The notes under the pieces were generated by a model that was not told the DNA's origin, made no database searches, and saw only the letters and a program-made list of their open reading frames with translations. The position numbers and the translations under genes are program-made. DNA of 64,000 nt from Lentisphaerales bacterium (lineage in GTDB: Bacteria; Verrucomicrobiota; Lentisphaeria; Lentisphaerales; Lentisphaeraceae), in assembly GCA_022446985.1 (NCBI GenBank), contig JAKVBD010000011.1, forward strand, positions 42,648 through 106,647, in the 5' to 3' direction. This document shows, in pieces, positions 56,160 through 63,867 of the stretch; position 1 is the stretch's first letter, and each line of letters starts with the position of its first letter.

Positions 56160-56548
56160 TAATCGTTATCTTCCTGCGATTCTTCTTCTCGTGCCTGGGC
56201 AACTGCTTCTTTAGCCGTTTCAACACACTGGACTATATTATCCAGCCCTTCGACATTATCTCTTTCTGCTAAATCAACGATAACATTTTGAATCGCTTTG
56301 GGTGGAATGTGCGGTTGCTCTTTTGTCCCGCGTGAGTAAACAATTAACTTATCTAAAAAATCCGAAAATAAATCATGACCTAAAGGCATATATTTACGGT
56401 TATCCGGGCTCAGTAAATAAGCTCCAACCTGATTAAAACTCAGCATGTGACCTGCCAACTCAAAGATCTGCTGGACATCACCACGACGAAGATTCTGAGC
56501 AATCGTAATCTTCTTTAAAATTTCATTATTTGATAATTTCTTAGCCAT
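56159..56548 (-). CDS. DUF1456 (YehS-like) protein
   Basis: 129 residues. The family motif is clear: NNEILKKITIAQNLRRGDVQQIFELAG then LLSPDNRKYMPLGHDLFSDFLDKLIVYSRG, matching the first half of YehS-type DUF1456 proteins, which usually have two copies. Here there is one copy and an acidic, helical tail (REEESQEDND). No known enzymatic role. Coupled to the NeuA-like gene by a one-base overlap. Confidence 0.8.
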   Translation of the reverse strand: MAKKLSNNEILKKITIAQNLRRGDVQQIFELAGHMLSFNQVGAYLLSPDNRKYMPLGHDLFSDFLDKLIVYSRGTKEQPHIPPKAIQNVIVDLAERDNVEGLDNIVQCVETAKEAVAQAREEESQEDND

Positions 56549-56586
56549 TCTCTACTCTTTTAATTCTCTAAACTTAAATATGGAAC

Positions 56587-56734
56587 GCTGAGCTCCAACT
56601 CAGCATCTCCCAAAAAATAACATCAACCCGGAAGTCTCCTGGGACCACCGCCGGCTCGCCGGTATCTTCAGCGCAACAACATCACCCCGGGGAGCACCGC
56701 AGGCCGCTGCGGGATCCAGCGAAACAACATCACC
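56587..56734. repeat. Tandem GC-rich hairpin repeat, about three degenerate units
   Basis: Three units each pair a hairpin with a shared motif. Hairpins: GCTGAG-ctccaa-CTCAGC (56587-56604), CCGGC-tc-GCCGG (56651-56662) and CCGCAG-gccg-CTGCGG (56698-56713). The motif AACATCAMCC follows at 56619, 56678 and 56726, with CAGCG before the last two. The units are 59 and 48 bases apart. It is far more GC-rich than the surrounding DNA. This resembles a REP/BIME-type intergenic element. It lies between the DUF1456 and ferritin-like genes, both on the minus strand. Confidence 0.65.
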
Positions 56735-56755
56735 TTCAAACCTAAATCCTGGCAC

Positions 56756-57403
56756 CTAACAACCAGGAATACGGCAAACTCCTTTATTCATGACAATCAT
56801 TTCCTGAATATCATCAACTACCTGCAAAGTTTCATACATTTTATCTCTAGCCCGGTCAAAATCAGCATCGCAGGTTATAAGCCTTTCTAAATACTTACGG
56901 CCTACACGGTGGTGAAAACCTTCATCGTTCTGAATTTCATCATACAAAGCAATAGTCTCAAAATCATCGACTGATTTACAGTGTTCGAGGAAAACAACAT
57001 TTCGGGTTACTGCCAAAGCCTCTCTGGTATAAGGACCACTGACAACTCGATCAAATGTATCATTTTGACGCATTAAAAAGTCAAAAAGTGGACTTTTCTC
57101 ATCCAAAGCGGCGGTATTTTTTTCCGCTCCCAACTCATTCAATCGTTTTTCAATCAATTGAAAATGCTTAGCTTCGTCTCCAGCTAAACGCGACAACTCT
57201 ATGCGCAAATCCGCATCCTTTTCATCTGTTACCCAATGACTGGTTAACAAAGCCGTTTCCCATTCATTTTTAAGGGCAATCTGCAAAAGCATTGGCATAG
57301 GCGGCACCTTTGCTTCCGGGTTATGAGTTCCGCGAATCTGCTCCGATAACTCATCTACTCTCTGGCGCAGTAAATCATCCAATTTACTCAAATAATCTGC
57401 CAT
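56756..57403 (-). CDS. Ferritin-like di-iron protein
   Basis: 215 residues. Four-helix di-iron pattern: a Glu in NEWETALL, EAKH (ExxH) in AGDEAKHFQLIEKRL, a Glu in FLEHCKSVDD, and a second ExxH in EGFHHRVGRKYLE. These supply the carboxylates and His of a ferritin-like iron site. The relatives of similar size include MiaE-type hydroxylases and uncharacterised ferritin-like enzymes. I cannot choose between them. Cys residues at the very end (CRIPGC) are unusual. Confidence 0.78.
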   Translation of the reverse strand: MADYLSKLDDLLRQRVDELSEQIRGTHNPEAKVPPMPMLLQIALKNEWETALLTSHWVTDEKDADLRIELSRLAGDEAKHFQLIEKRLNELGAEKNTAALDEKSPLFDFLMRQNDTFDRVVSGPYTREALAVTRNVVFLEHCKSVDDFETIALYDEIQNDEGFHHRVGRKYLERLITCDADFDRARDKMYETLQVVDDIQEMIVMNKGVCRIPGC

Positions 57404-57469
57404 GGTTTAATTCCTGCGTAAGTTCATTTTTATGCAATTTGAGTGTTAAAAGGCGGAAATCAATAAGAT

Positions 57470-58210
57470 ATGCTGAGATTCAATTACGACAAAGTAGTCG
57501 ACATCTACGACAGCTTCGAACTGTCTGATCGGCTAAATGAAAAAATGACCAAGGAAGTCGCCCGGGTTTTACATGAAAAAGAATGTAAAAATATCTGGGA
57601 TGCCGCCTGTGGTACAGGAGCTCAAGCCATACCTCTTGCCAAAGCCGGTTTCCACATGTCTGCTTCAGATATCAGCCCACACATGCTGCGGGTAGCCAAA
57701 CAAAAATCCCAGGAATTGCGTATCGATTATTTCCAAAGTGACATGACTCTTCCTTTAGAAGATTTACACCCCGACGCCATCATAACTCTTTACAATGCTC
57801 TCGGCCATCTCAGTAAAGATTTATTTCATCAAGCCTTAAAAAACTTTTATAAAATACTACCTGATGGCGGCATCTTCATCGGCGATGTCGATAACCGCGG
57901 CTTTTTAGAAAAGCCAGGGAAACTACCAGCAGACTATTTCATGTCAGCCTGTGACAAAGAAACCGGCTGGAAGCGCTATTCCAAAGCACAAGCTACTGGT
58001 TTTGGCATCTACCACATGCACGACAAATGGCTGCAAAATGAAAAAGAGAAAATTACCGAAGAATGGGACCTTCAAACCTGGTATAAAGAAGAAATAGATG
58101 ACGAACTCTACCGATGTGGTTTTGAAGTCTTGGAGTGGCACGATCGCGAATTTTACGACCGCCCCGAAGAAGAGCGTGACAGCATCCTTTTCATTGCCCA
58201 GAAAGTTTAA
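57470..58210 (+). CDS. SAM-dependent methyltransferase
   Basis: 246 residues. Class I Rossmann methyltransferase: motif I IWDAACGTGAQAIPLAK (about 43-59), the acidic end of strand 2 in MSASDISPHML, motif IV DAIITLYNALGHLS, and GIFIGDVDN. The closest pattern is the UbiE/glycine-N-methyltransferase-like group. The substrate is not readable. It is a lone gene 66 bases from the divergent ferritin-like gene and 81 bases before the LRR protein gene. Confidence 0.88.
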   Translation: MLRFNYDKVVDIYDSFELSDRLNEKMTKEVARVLHEKECKNIWDAACGTGAQAIPLAKAGFHMSASDISPHMLRVAKQKSQELRIDYFQSDMTLPLEDLHPDAIITLYNALGHLSKDLFHQALKNFYKILPDGGIFIGDVDNRGFLEKPGKLPADYFMSACDKETGWKRYSKAQATGFGIYHMHDKWLQNEKEKITEEWDLQTWYKEEIDDELYRCGFEVLEWHDREFYDRPEEERDSILFIAQKV

Positions 58211-58290
58211 CTTCACTTCTTTTCACACCACTCGTAGCCAAGTCCACTTTGCAATACTAATCTAGTATAAGGCAACTTCCGGGGACGCAA

Positions 58291-60651
58291 ATGAATCAGC
58301 AAAGTAAAAAGAAAACCATCTACACAGCTTTGGCGATTTTTACACTTATGCTCTCCCATGCATTTTACCTTTACCAGAAAATGGAAAAACGTACTCTTCT
58401 CGTTATCAGGCTAACTAACAGCTCAAACGTTTCTGTATCTCATACACCTCCCAAGTGGATCACGAAAGCACCTCAATTCATCCGTAAGTTCCTACACCGC
58501 AGCTTTCCTGTAAACATTGACTATAACTCAATGGAAAATGTCGATCTTTTAAGTACAACTTCTGAACAAAAAGAAATATCGCTGGAAAAGTTTATTAAAA
58601 CCATCAAAGAGCTGGAAAACATTGACGAACTTGTCCTAAACCTTCAAGAAACTACTCAAGATGAAACTCTATTCTTCATCGATGATCTGGTAGAACTCAA
58701 TCATGTCAAAAGACTAAGACTATATGCTAACCGTCTCGCTTTAACTGATCAGGCAAGAACCTCCTTGCAACTTGAAGAATGCTATCTCTCAGCGAAGAAT
58801 ATGACTCCAGCTGTTTTGCGTTGTCTCTCAAAGAGCAATTCATTAAAAAAACTGCTCATTAAATCATTAACTCCTATGAGTACCAAACACCTAACTTACC
58901 TGCATTCGCTTAATAAACTGGAAAGTTTAATGATCGAAAACCTTCAGGCAAAGTCCCACAATCTTTTGTTTCTTAAAAAATTTAAGCAACTAAAATTCCT
59001 CAGTATAAGCACCCCTGACCGCGACATCTTCCAAGAAGACAATATTCAAGGACAATCACTTGCTAAATACTTTGACCTTTCAGAAAATCTTGAAATCATA
59101 ACGTCTCTTACCAAACTCCAAAAAATTGAAGCAAATATTTTCTTGAACAAAGACAACCTGCATAAACTTTTAAAATTAAATAAAATCCCTATTTCCTACT
59201 ATGACCTCCCCGACACAATCGATGATGACTACCTGAAACTTTTTGGAGCCTTTTTAAGTAAAATCAGCCCTGAAGAAGAATTTCTTAAGTTTGGTCTGGT
59301 CGATAAACTGGCAACATACAAGCAAAAGGGAATTACTGATAAATCTCTGCCTTTTTTCAAAAAATACTGTCCAGCTAACCTCGACCTGCGAGGCACATCT
59401 CTAAAGGATATCAGTCAGCTTCCTCTGCAAAAGCCAACTAAGATATTTTTCTCCGGATCTACCTATGACAAAAATATTATTACTAAACTGAATCGTCAAG
59501 AATATGAAATCCTCGATTTCTCAAATACCTCTTTCGGCGATCAAGACTTGCAACAACTATTAACCCAAACCATGCCCAGAGTTCTTCACCTGAATAATAC
59601 CAATATTTCAGATAAAGCTATCGATATGTTGATGGAGTTTTACGATGAACACCCAAAAGAACGTTTGAAAGTCAGTTTTGGAGAACGGCCACTTCCCGAG
59701 AATAAGCGATTGCTGTTTCTGAAAAGAGTCCACCAATGGGGTATGCTGCAAGTCTTTTCATCCCATCTTGATCCGGAAGTCTCATTTCCAACCTGGGCTA
59801 TGCATACTTCCAAAAAAATAGTCCACGACAAAGCCAATAATCTGGAAGGAATCGACGAACATTTCCCACAACTCAGCTCAATAAATTTCACAGGCATTCC
59901 TTTAACTGAGAAAGATTGGCATTCTTTGAGAAAGCTCCGCCTGTTACATACCATCTCTGTTCACTCCGCGCAAAATAGCGAGGCTATTTCTCAAAGTGGT
60001 ATTCTCGATAAAATTCATAAACTTGAAATAAAAACCAAACCTCACTCGCCGATTCTACTGAGCACAAATTTGGAGTCGTGCCATGTAGCTTTAGCATCAG
60101 GTAAAAATCTCATAGAGTATATCTTAACCGACAGTCTCCCCCGTAAGCTTACCATTACCGGTCATGGATCCATATCTCTTAGAAACTTTCAGGAAAACTC
60201 AAATCTTCGCGAGCTAATCATTGGCCCTCATATAAAAGTCAATGGAACCTTTCCTGCCTTAGATCACTTAAGTTATCTAAAGTGTGAATCTGAACTCTCT
60301 GAAGATACCTTAAAATCTATTGGTAAGCTGCCAAAACTGCAAAAGCTTAGCGCCAACTTTAACTTATTGACTAACACTATTTTGCAAGAGTGGTCAACTC
60401 TGCCCCAACTCATGGCCCTAGACCTTTCTACGGCCACAAAACTTAACAATGAAACCTTCACTAATCTGACCGGCTTTCCCACATTGGAAATTCTCAGCTT
60501 ACCTCAAAATGAATCGATTAACAGCAGAACTTTAACAGCCTTAAGTAAAATCCAATCTCTCTATAAACTGAACATCAACGGTACCCTTATTCCCTCAAAA
60601 GCCATTGCCGACAAGTACGAACCTCCACTCCTTTGGGACTTTCTTCCATGA
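58291..60651 (+). CDS. Membrane-anchored leucine-rich-repeat-like protein
   Basis: 786 residues. An N-terminal anchor (about 11-27, ALAIFTLMLSHAFYLYQ) leads to an extracellular domain with irregular leucine-rich repeats (LKKLLIKSLTPMSTKHLTYLHSL, LEILDFSNTSFGDQDLQQLL, LMALDLSTATKLNNETFTNL, LEILSLPQNESINSRTLTAL). The repeats are of the bacterial cysteine-free type with L-x-x-L-x-L. A protein-binding role is likely. Its stop overlaps the start of the ceramidase-like fragment by 4 bases (ATGA). Confidence 0.82.
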   Translation: MNQQSKKKTIYTALAIFTLMLSHAFYLYQKMEKRTLLVIRLTNSSNVSVSHTPPKWITKAPQFIRKFLHRSFPVNIDYNSMENVDLLSTTSEQKEISLEKFIKTIKELENIDELVLNLQETTQDETLFFIDDLVELNHVKRLRLYANRLALTDQARTSLQLEECYLSAKNMTPAVLRCLSKSNSLKKLLIKSLTPMSTKHLTYLHSLNKLESLMIENLQAKSHNLLFLKKFKQLKFLSISTPDRDIFQEDNIQGQSLAKYFDLSENLEIITSLTKLQKIEANIFLNKDNLHKLLKLNKIPISYYDLPDTIDDDYLKLFGAFLSKISPEEEFLKFGLVDKLATYKQKGITDKSLPFFKKYCPANLDLRGTSLKDISQLPLQKPTKIFFSGSTYDKNIITKLNRQEYEILDFSNTSFGDQDLQQLLTQTMPRVLHLNNTNISDKAIDMLMEFYDEHPKERLKVSFGERPLPENKRLLFLKRVHQWGMLQVFSSHLDPEVSFPTWAMHTSKKIVHDKANNLEGIDEHFPQLSSINFTGIPLTEKDWHSLRKLRLLHTISVHSAQNSEAISQSGILDKIHKLEIKTKPHSPILLSTNLESCHVALASGKNLIEYILTDSLPRKLTITGHGSISLRNFQENSNLRELIIGPHIKVNGTFPALDHLSYLKCESELSEDTLKSIGKLPKLQKLSANFNLLTNTILQEWSTLPQLMALDLSTATKLNNETFTNLTGFPTLEILSLPQNESINSRTLTALSKIQSLYKLNINGTLIPSKAIADKYEPPLLWDFLP

Positions 60652-60914
60652 CTAATAAAAATACAATTATTCTCATTGGAATCAACATACTTTTATTTTG
60701 GCTGACTCCGACTTTACCACAAGATGAAGCCTCGCATAATTTTACCGATATCAGGCACCTTTTACTATGCAACAATAGTTGGGATGTCTTCTCCAATCTG
60801 CCATTCATAATTTTTGGCTTTATGGGCATTTTCTATACAATGAAACACGCGACAGACAAAGCCGAAAAGCTCTACACGTTTTTTATCAAGTTAAGAGTAT
60901 CAGGTAAAGTTTGA
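60648..60914 (+). pseudogene. Truncated alkaline-ceramidase-like membrane protein (N-terminal fragment)
   Basis: 88 residues from the ATG at 60648, which overlaps the LRR gene stop. Two spans (IILIGINILLFWLT; VFSNLPFIIFGFMGIFY). The segment DIRHLLLCNNSWDVFSNLPFIIFG resembles the start of the alkaline ceramidase / aPHC membrane family, whose members have about 240 residues and seven spans. Here the protein ends after residue 88 with an unrelated tail (KLRVSGKV), so about two thirds is missing. The break lies where accessory DNA begins. Confidence 0.6.
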
Positions 60915-61084
60915 AAGTTAACTGTACCAGTCTTTCTTCTTAAGATTTACAAGTGGTAATAAGATGTAAAAAGTACATATGGAATGGCTTGCAGATTTTT
61001 AGAATTATTATTATGGTGAAGTCAATTTTGTTCACAAATTAAAGGTTTAATATCGGGTAGCCGGTGTAGCTAAAATTTAAAGAA

Positions 61085-61371
61085 GTTGACGGAGAAATAA
61101 AAAATACTCCTTTCGGAAAGTCGCTAAAAAGACTGGGTTTACTGGTATCACTCCGCACTCAATAAGGCGCTCTTTTGCTACATCGCTTATCAGAGCTGGA
61201 GACGAGAAAGAAGGTATCAACTTGATACACCTTAAGGATATGCTGGGTCATGAGTCATTCGACCAGATCAGCAAGTATGTGAAGTTGAATGCCAGTGATT
61301 TAGTGAAGAGTCACAGGAAGTTTCATCCGAGGGTTGAAGAACTTAGTAATGTCCCCTTGCTGAAGCAATGA
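61085..61371 (+). pseudogene. Remnant of a tyrosine recombinase (integrase C-terminus, frameshifted)
   Basis: From 61138 to the TGA at 61371 the plus strand encodes TGITPHSIRRSFATSLIRAG, then LKDMLGHESFDQ and ISKYVKLNASD. These are the C-terminal motifs of phage-type integrases: HxxR, LGHxS and the catalytic Tyr in SKYVKL. Just upstream, in the next frame, lies GEIKNTPFGKSLKRLG, which continues such proteins; a one-base frameshift near 61135 joins them. The N-terminal half and the first catalytic Arg region are gone. The remnant overlaps the yoeB stop convergently. Confidence 0.75.
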
Positions 61372-61612
61372 CAAGTTCCTTCTCATGGTCACTCATATCT
61401 CTGATCTTGTAGACAAGGCGATGCTCTTGATCGATACGTCTTGACCACCATCCAGACCAGTCATGCTTAAGCCCTTCTGGTTCGCCGATACCGTCAAATG
61501 GATCACGCTCAATATCCGCAATAAGTCGTTGAATACGTCTGTAAAGCTTCTTATCGTTTTTGATCCAGTAGTTAATATCATCCCATGCTTTATCAGTAAA
61601 GCCTTTAAACAT
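61343..61612 (-). CDS. yoeB: YoeB-type toxin (Txe/YoeB family)
   Basis: 89 residues. Nearly every YoeB landmark is present: WDDINYWIKNDKKLYRRI, then GEPEGLKHDWSGWWSRRI, DQEHRLVYKI and the C-terminal ASARGHY. E. coli YoeB has 84 residues with the same catalytic Glu, Arg, His and Tyr. It is a ribosome-dependent endoribonuclease that cuts mRNA. It follows the antitoxin gene with an 8-base overlap, the normal order for these pairs. Confidence 0.94.
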   Translation of the reverse strand: MFKGFTDKAWDDINYWIKNDKKLYRRIQRLIADIERDPFDGIGEPEGLKHDWSGWWSRRIDQEHRLVYKIRDMSDHEKELVIASARGHY

Positions 61613-61859
61613 CTGGTAATTCTCTTCTCGTTACTCGTCCAGCTTCAGCTTGATTGATGGCTTCGATAACTTCAGGGTTAGTCACAACACCTTGGTTGGT
61701 CAGGTTCAAGTTTAGGGAGTGCTGCAGAACGCAAGTCTTCATATATACTCTCAGTACTGAGGCGACAGAGTCAAAGCCATGCTCCTGTGCTAACTCTTCA
61801 AACTTCGTCTTAGTATCTGCATCAATGTAAGTCTTAGCTTGTACTTTATTTGCTACCAT
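61605..61859 (-). CDS. RelB/DinJ-type antitoxin partner of YoeB
   Basis: 84 residues. The N-terminus AKTYIDADTKTKFEELAQEHG then ASVLRVYMKTCV is a ribbon-helix-helix of the RelB/DinJ class; the C-terminus (about 50-84) is the toxin-binding arm. YoeB is usually paired with the unrelated YefM/Phd antitoxin, so this is a hybrid pair. AGGAG lies 8 bases before the ATG, and a palindromic region at 61888 probably holds the autoregulatory operator. Confidence 0.85.
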   Translation of the reverse strand: MVANKVQAKTYIDADTKTKFEELAQEHGFDSVASVLRVYMKTCVLQHSLNLNLTNQGVVTNPEVIEAINQAEAGRVTRRELPDV

Positions 61860-61887
61860 TATGTCGTCACTCCTATAGTTCCTTATT

Positions 61888-61904
61888 GATACTATATTAG
61901 TACC
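61888..61904 (-). promoter_or_regulatory. Putative toxin-antitoxin operator
   Basis: GATACTA-tat-TAGTACC, containing the perfect arms TACTA/TAGTA, lies 29 bases upstream of the antitoxin ATG. RHH antitoxins bind short palindromes over their own promoter. Confidence 0.4.
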
Positions 61905-61975
61905 TTACTAGTCTTTATGCAACTTTAGTTGCTAAGGGCAAGCGTAAAAGCTGCAGCAAAGTGTAGCTTGGCTTT

Positions 61976-62080
61976 ATGAATATACTCAGGGCCATAACAT
62001 CATTCTTCATGCTGACATGCATCTCGTTGTCTGCTAAACCTCAAAAACCCCTTATAGGCGATTTTTGCTACCTCGCATAA
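61976..62080 (+). pseudogene. Signal-peptide ORF, closed by TAA in frame with the Rhs fragment
   Basis: ATG at 61976 encodes 34 residues: MNILRAITSFFMLTCISLSA, then KPQKPLIGDFCYLA and TAA at 62078-62080. The N-terminus is a signal peptide with a possible lipobox (LTC). The reading frame continues past the TAA, without shift, into the Rhs fragment. It may be the 5' end of an older secreted-protein gene into which the Rhs tip recombined. No strong ribosome site is seen. Confidence 0.5.
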
Positions 62081-62179
62081 CGCGGCTTCCGCGGAGAGAA
62101 GATTGTCCGTACCAACCGCACAGTCACCAAGCACATCGCCTATATCTACGACGGTAACCTTGTCTCAGCTGAAATCGAT

Positions 62180-63421
62180 GTGAAAGACGGTCAACAAAAG
62201 CTTATCCGCAAGTACACTTGGGGCTTAGACCCTGCAGGTACTCGTCAGGAAGTCGGTGGTATCGGTGCACTTGTCGGTATGGAATCCTTTGATGAAAATG
62301 GCGAGTCCAACAAGTTCCATATGGTAAGTGATGCTGGTGGTAACGTCGTTAATGTCCTGCATAGCAAGGATGATGGGACTTTGGGTGTTGCTAATAGTTA
62401 TGAGTATGGGCCCTTTGGTCAGGTTATAGCTAAGAGTGAGGCTGTTGAGAATCCTTATCAGTTCAATACTAAGTATACTGATGAAGAGACAGGCTTGGTT
62501 TACTATGGTTTCAGGTATTATGATGCGGTGCACGGTAGATGGTTGAATCGTGATCCGATGGGACTAATTGGAGGTATTAATCCTTATGTTTCTGTTTCAA
62601 ACAACATGGCCAATGGTTTTACAGGAGGCCGAAGAAACTTAGCGGGAAATGAAAATCATGTCTTATTTGCTTACGAATCATATCTCGTTGACCCTCAAGG
62701 TGGGATGATTGATGGAATAATAAAGAAGATTAGAAATACTCCATTGGAAACTCTCCCAAAATCTCAAATCGATCTGTATAAATGGCAAGTTCGAATAATA
62801 AAGTTCGGTAACCCTACTGTTAAGTTTTTAATGAAAAGTATTCTTAGAGTAGAATTGCACAAGCATGCAAGTAATAAACTATCAAAAAGATTATTTGATC
62901 ACTATTTGGATAATTGGTTTGGGTCTGGTTATGAATTAACAATTGCAGAAATGAAGACTGTAAATGGTAATAATAATAGGAATGGAAATATAGATATTCG
63001 ATATGACCATATCGACACTAGAAGTAGAGGTAATGGCGTAAGTTTTGAGTGGAAAAGATGGCTTCAAGTAGCAAAAGATAACGTAGGGAAAAAGATAAAT
63101 TACTCTGGTACGTCATCTTGGGTTACTAGTACTAACGCTATTTCATCTTACTATGTTGACTATGAGGGTAAAATTTGTTCTGCTGGCGGAGATAAATGGA
63201 CTTGGGAGGGAACAGTCAATTTTAGAGATGACTTTGATTTCGACCCAATATGGGGTTGGACTAGTGCGAATACACAAAGGAGTAGAGCTGGGGAATTCAA
63301 TACAAGAGTTGGCTATATTTTGGAATTAGGCAATGATTATAAGATTACAAGTGTCAAAACCAATGCAATTCTAAAAAATGGCGATAAAAAAATTAAAATA
63401 TTAGGGAAAAGTAGTAACTGA
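62180..63421 (+). CDS. Orphan Rhs C-terminal fragment with putative toxin tip
   Basis: 413 residues from a GTG at 62180; the frame is open back to 62081 (GEKIVRTNRTVTKHI, YIYDGNLVSAEID). Residues 1-140 are Rhs/YD-repeat core (YTWGLDPAGTRQEVGG, NSYEYGPFGQVIAKS, YYGFRYYDAVHGRWLNRDPMG, NPYVSVSN). VDPQGGMID at about 170 stands where Rhs proteins have DPxG before the variable tip. The remaining 240 residues are AT-rich, unrelated to the core and unrecognised (aromatic segments KWTWEGTVNF and FDPIWGWTS). As the N-terminal shell is missing, this is a displaced Rhs-CT cassette. Confidence 0.75.
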   Translation: MKDGQQKLIRKYTWGLDPAGTRQEVGGIGALVGMESFDENGESNKFHMVSDAGGNVVNVLHSKDDGTLGVANSYEYGPFGQVIAKSEAVENPYQFNTKYTDEETGLVYYGFRYYDAVHGRWLNRDPMGLIGGINPYVSVSNNMANGFTGGRRNLAGNENHVLFAYESYLVDPQGGMIDGIIKKIRNTPLETLPKSQIDLYKWQVRIIKFGNPTVKFLMKSILRVELHKHASNKLSKRLFDHYLDNWFGSGYELTIAEMKTVNGNNNRNGNIDIRYDHIDTRSRGNGVSFEWKRWLQVAKDNVGKKINYSGTSSWVTSTNAISSYYVDYEGKICSAGGDKWTWEGTVNFRDDFDFDPIWGWTSANTQRSRAGEFNTRVGYILELGNDYKITSVKTNAILKNGDKKIKILGKSSN

Positions 63422-63867
63422 TGAATAAACTTTTAATATTAATAATTGTAGCTCTTTTATTCAATGGTATTTCATGTTCAAAGCCTAAAGAAATAATACC
63501 TAAGTTAAAAGGTGAACTGATCTATTATGCCTCGGGTAATGTTATGTCCTACCATGAATATAATAACAAAAATGAGAAGTCTGGTTGGTCTATCAAAAAG
63601 CAAGACATGCTTCGACCGTCTATAATCGCACTAGGAACATATAAAAATGATCAACCTTGGGATGGTTACTTCTTACTAGGGGACAATGATTCTGCGCTAA
63701 CTGATGTTAGGGTTATAGATACGAATTACGCGGAATTTATTATAAAGTACTCAAATGGAGTAAGGGATGGCAAGCCATTTAAAGGTACAATACTCCTTGA
63801 GAATTACATAAATAGTCAGCCAGAGTTAAAGAAATTAGTAGATGTAATTAATATGTCTAACAAATAA
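63421..63867 (+). CDS. Small lipoprotein, candidate immunity protein
   Basis: 148 residues. The lipobox is GISC at about 17-20 (MNKLLILIIVALLFNGISCS). The mature part has no recognised family (KGELIYYASGNVMSYHEYNN, DMLRPSIIALGTYKND, FKGTILLENYI). Its ATG overlaps the Rhs-tip stop by one base (TGATG). Rhs tips are usually followed by their immunity gene, so an immunity role is inferred. A lipid-anchored immunity protein would mean the toxin acts in the periplasm. AT content is as high as in the tip. Confidence 0.65.
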   Translation: MNKLLILIIVALLFNGISCSKPKEIIPKLKGELIYYASGNVMSYHEYNNKNEKSGWSIKKQDMLRPSIIALGTYKNDQPWDGYFLLGDNDSALTDVRVIDTNYAEFIIKYSNGVRDGKPFKGTILLENYINSQPELKKLVDVINMSNK

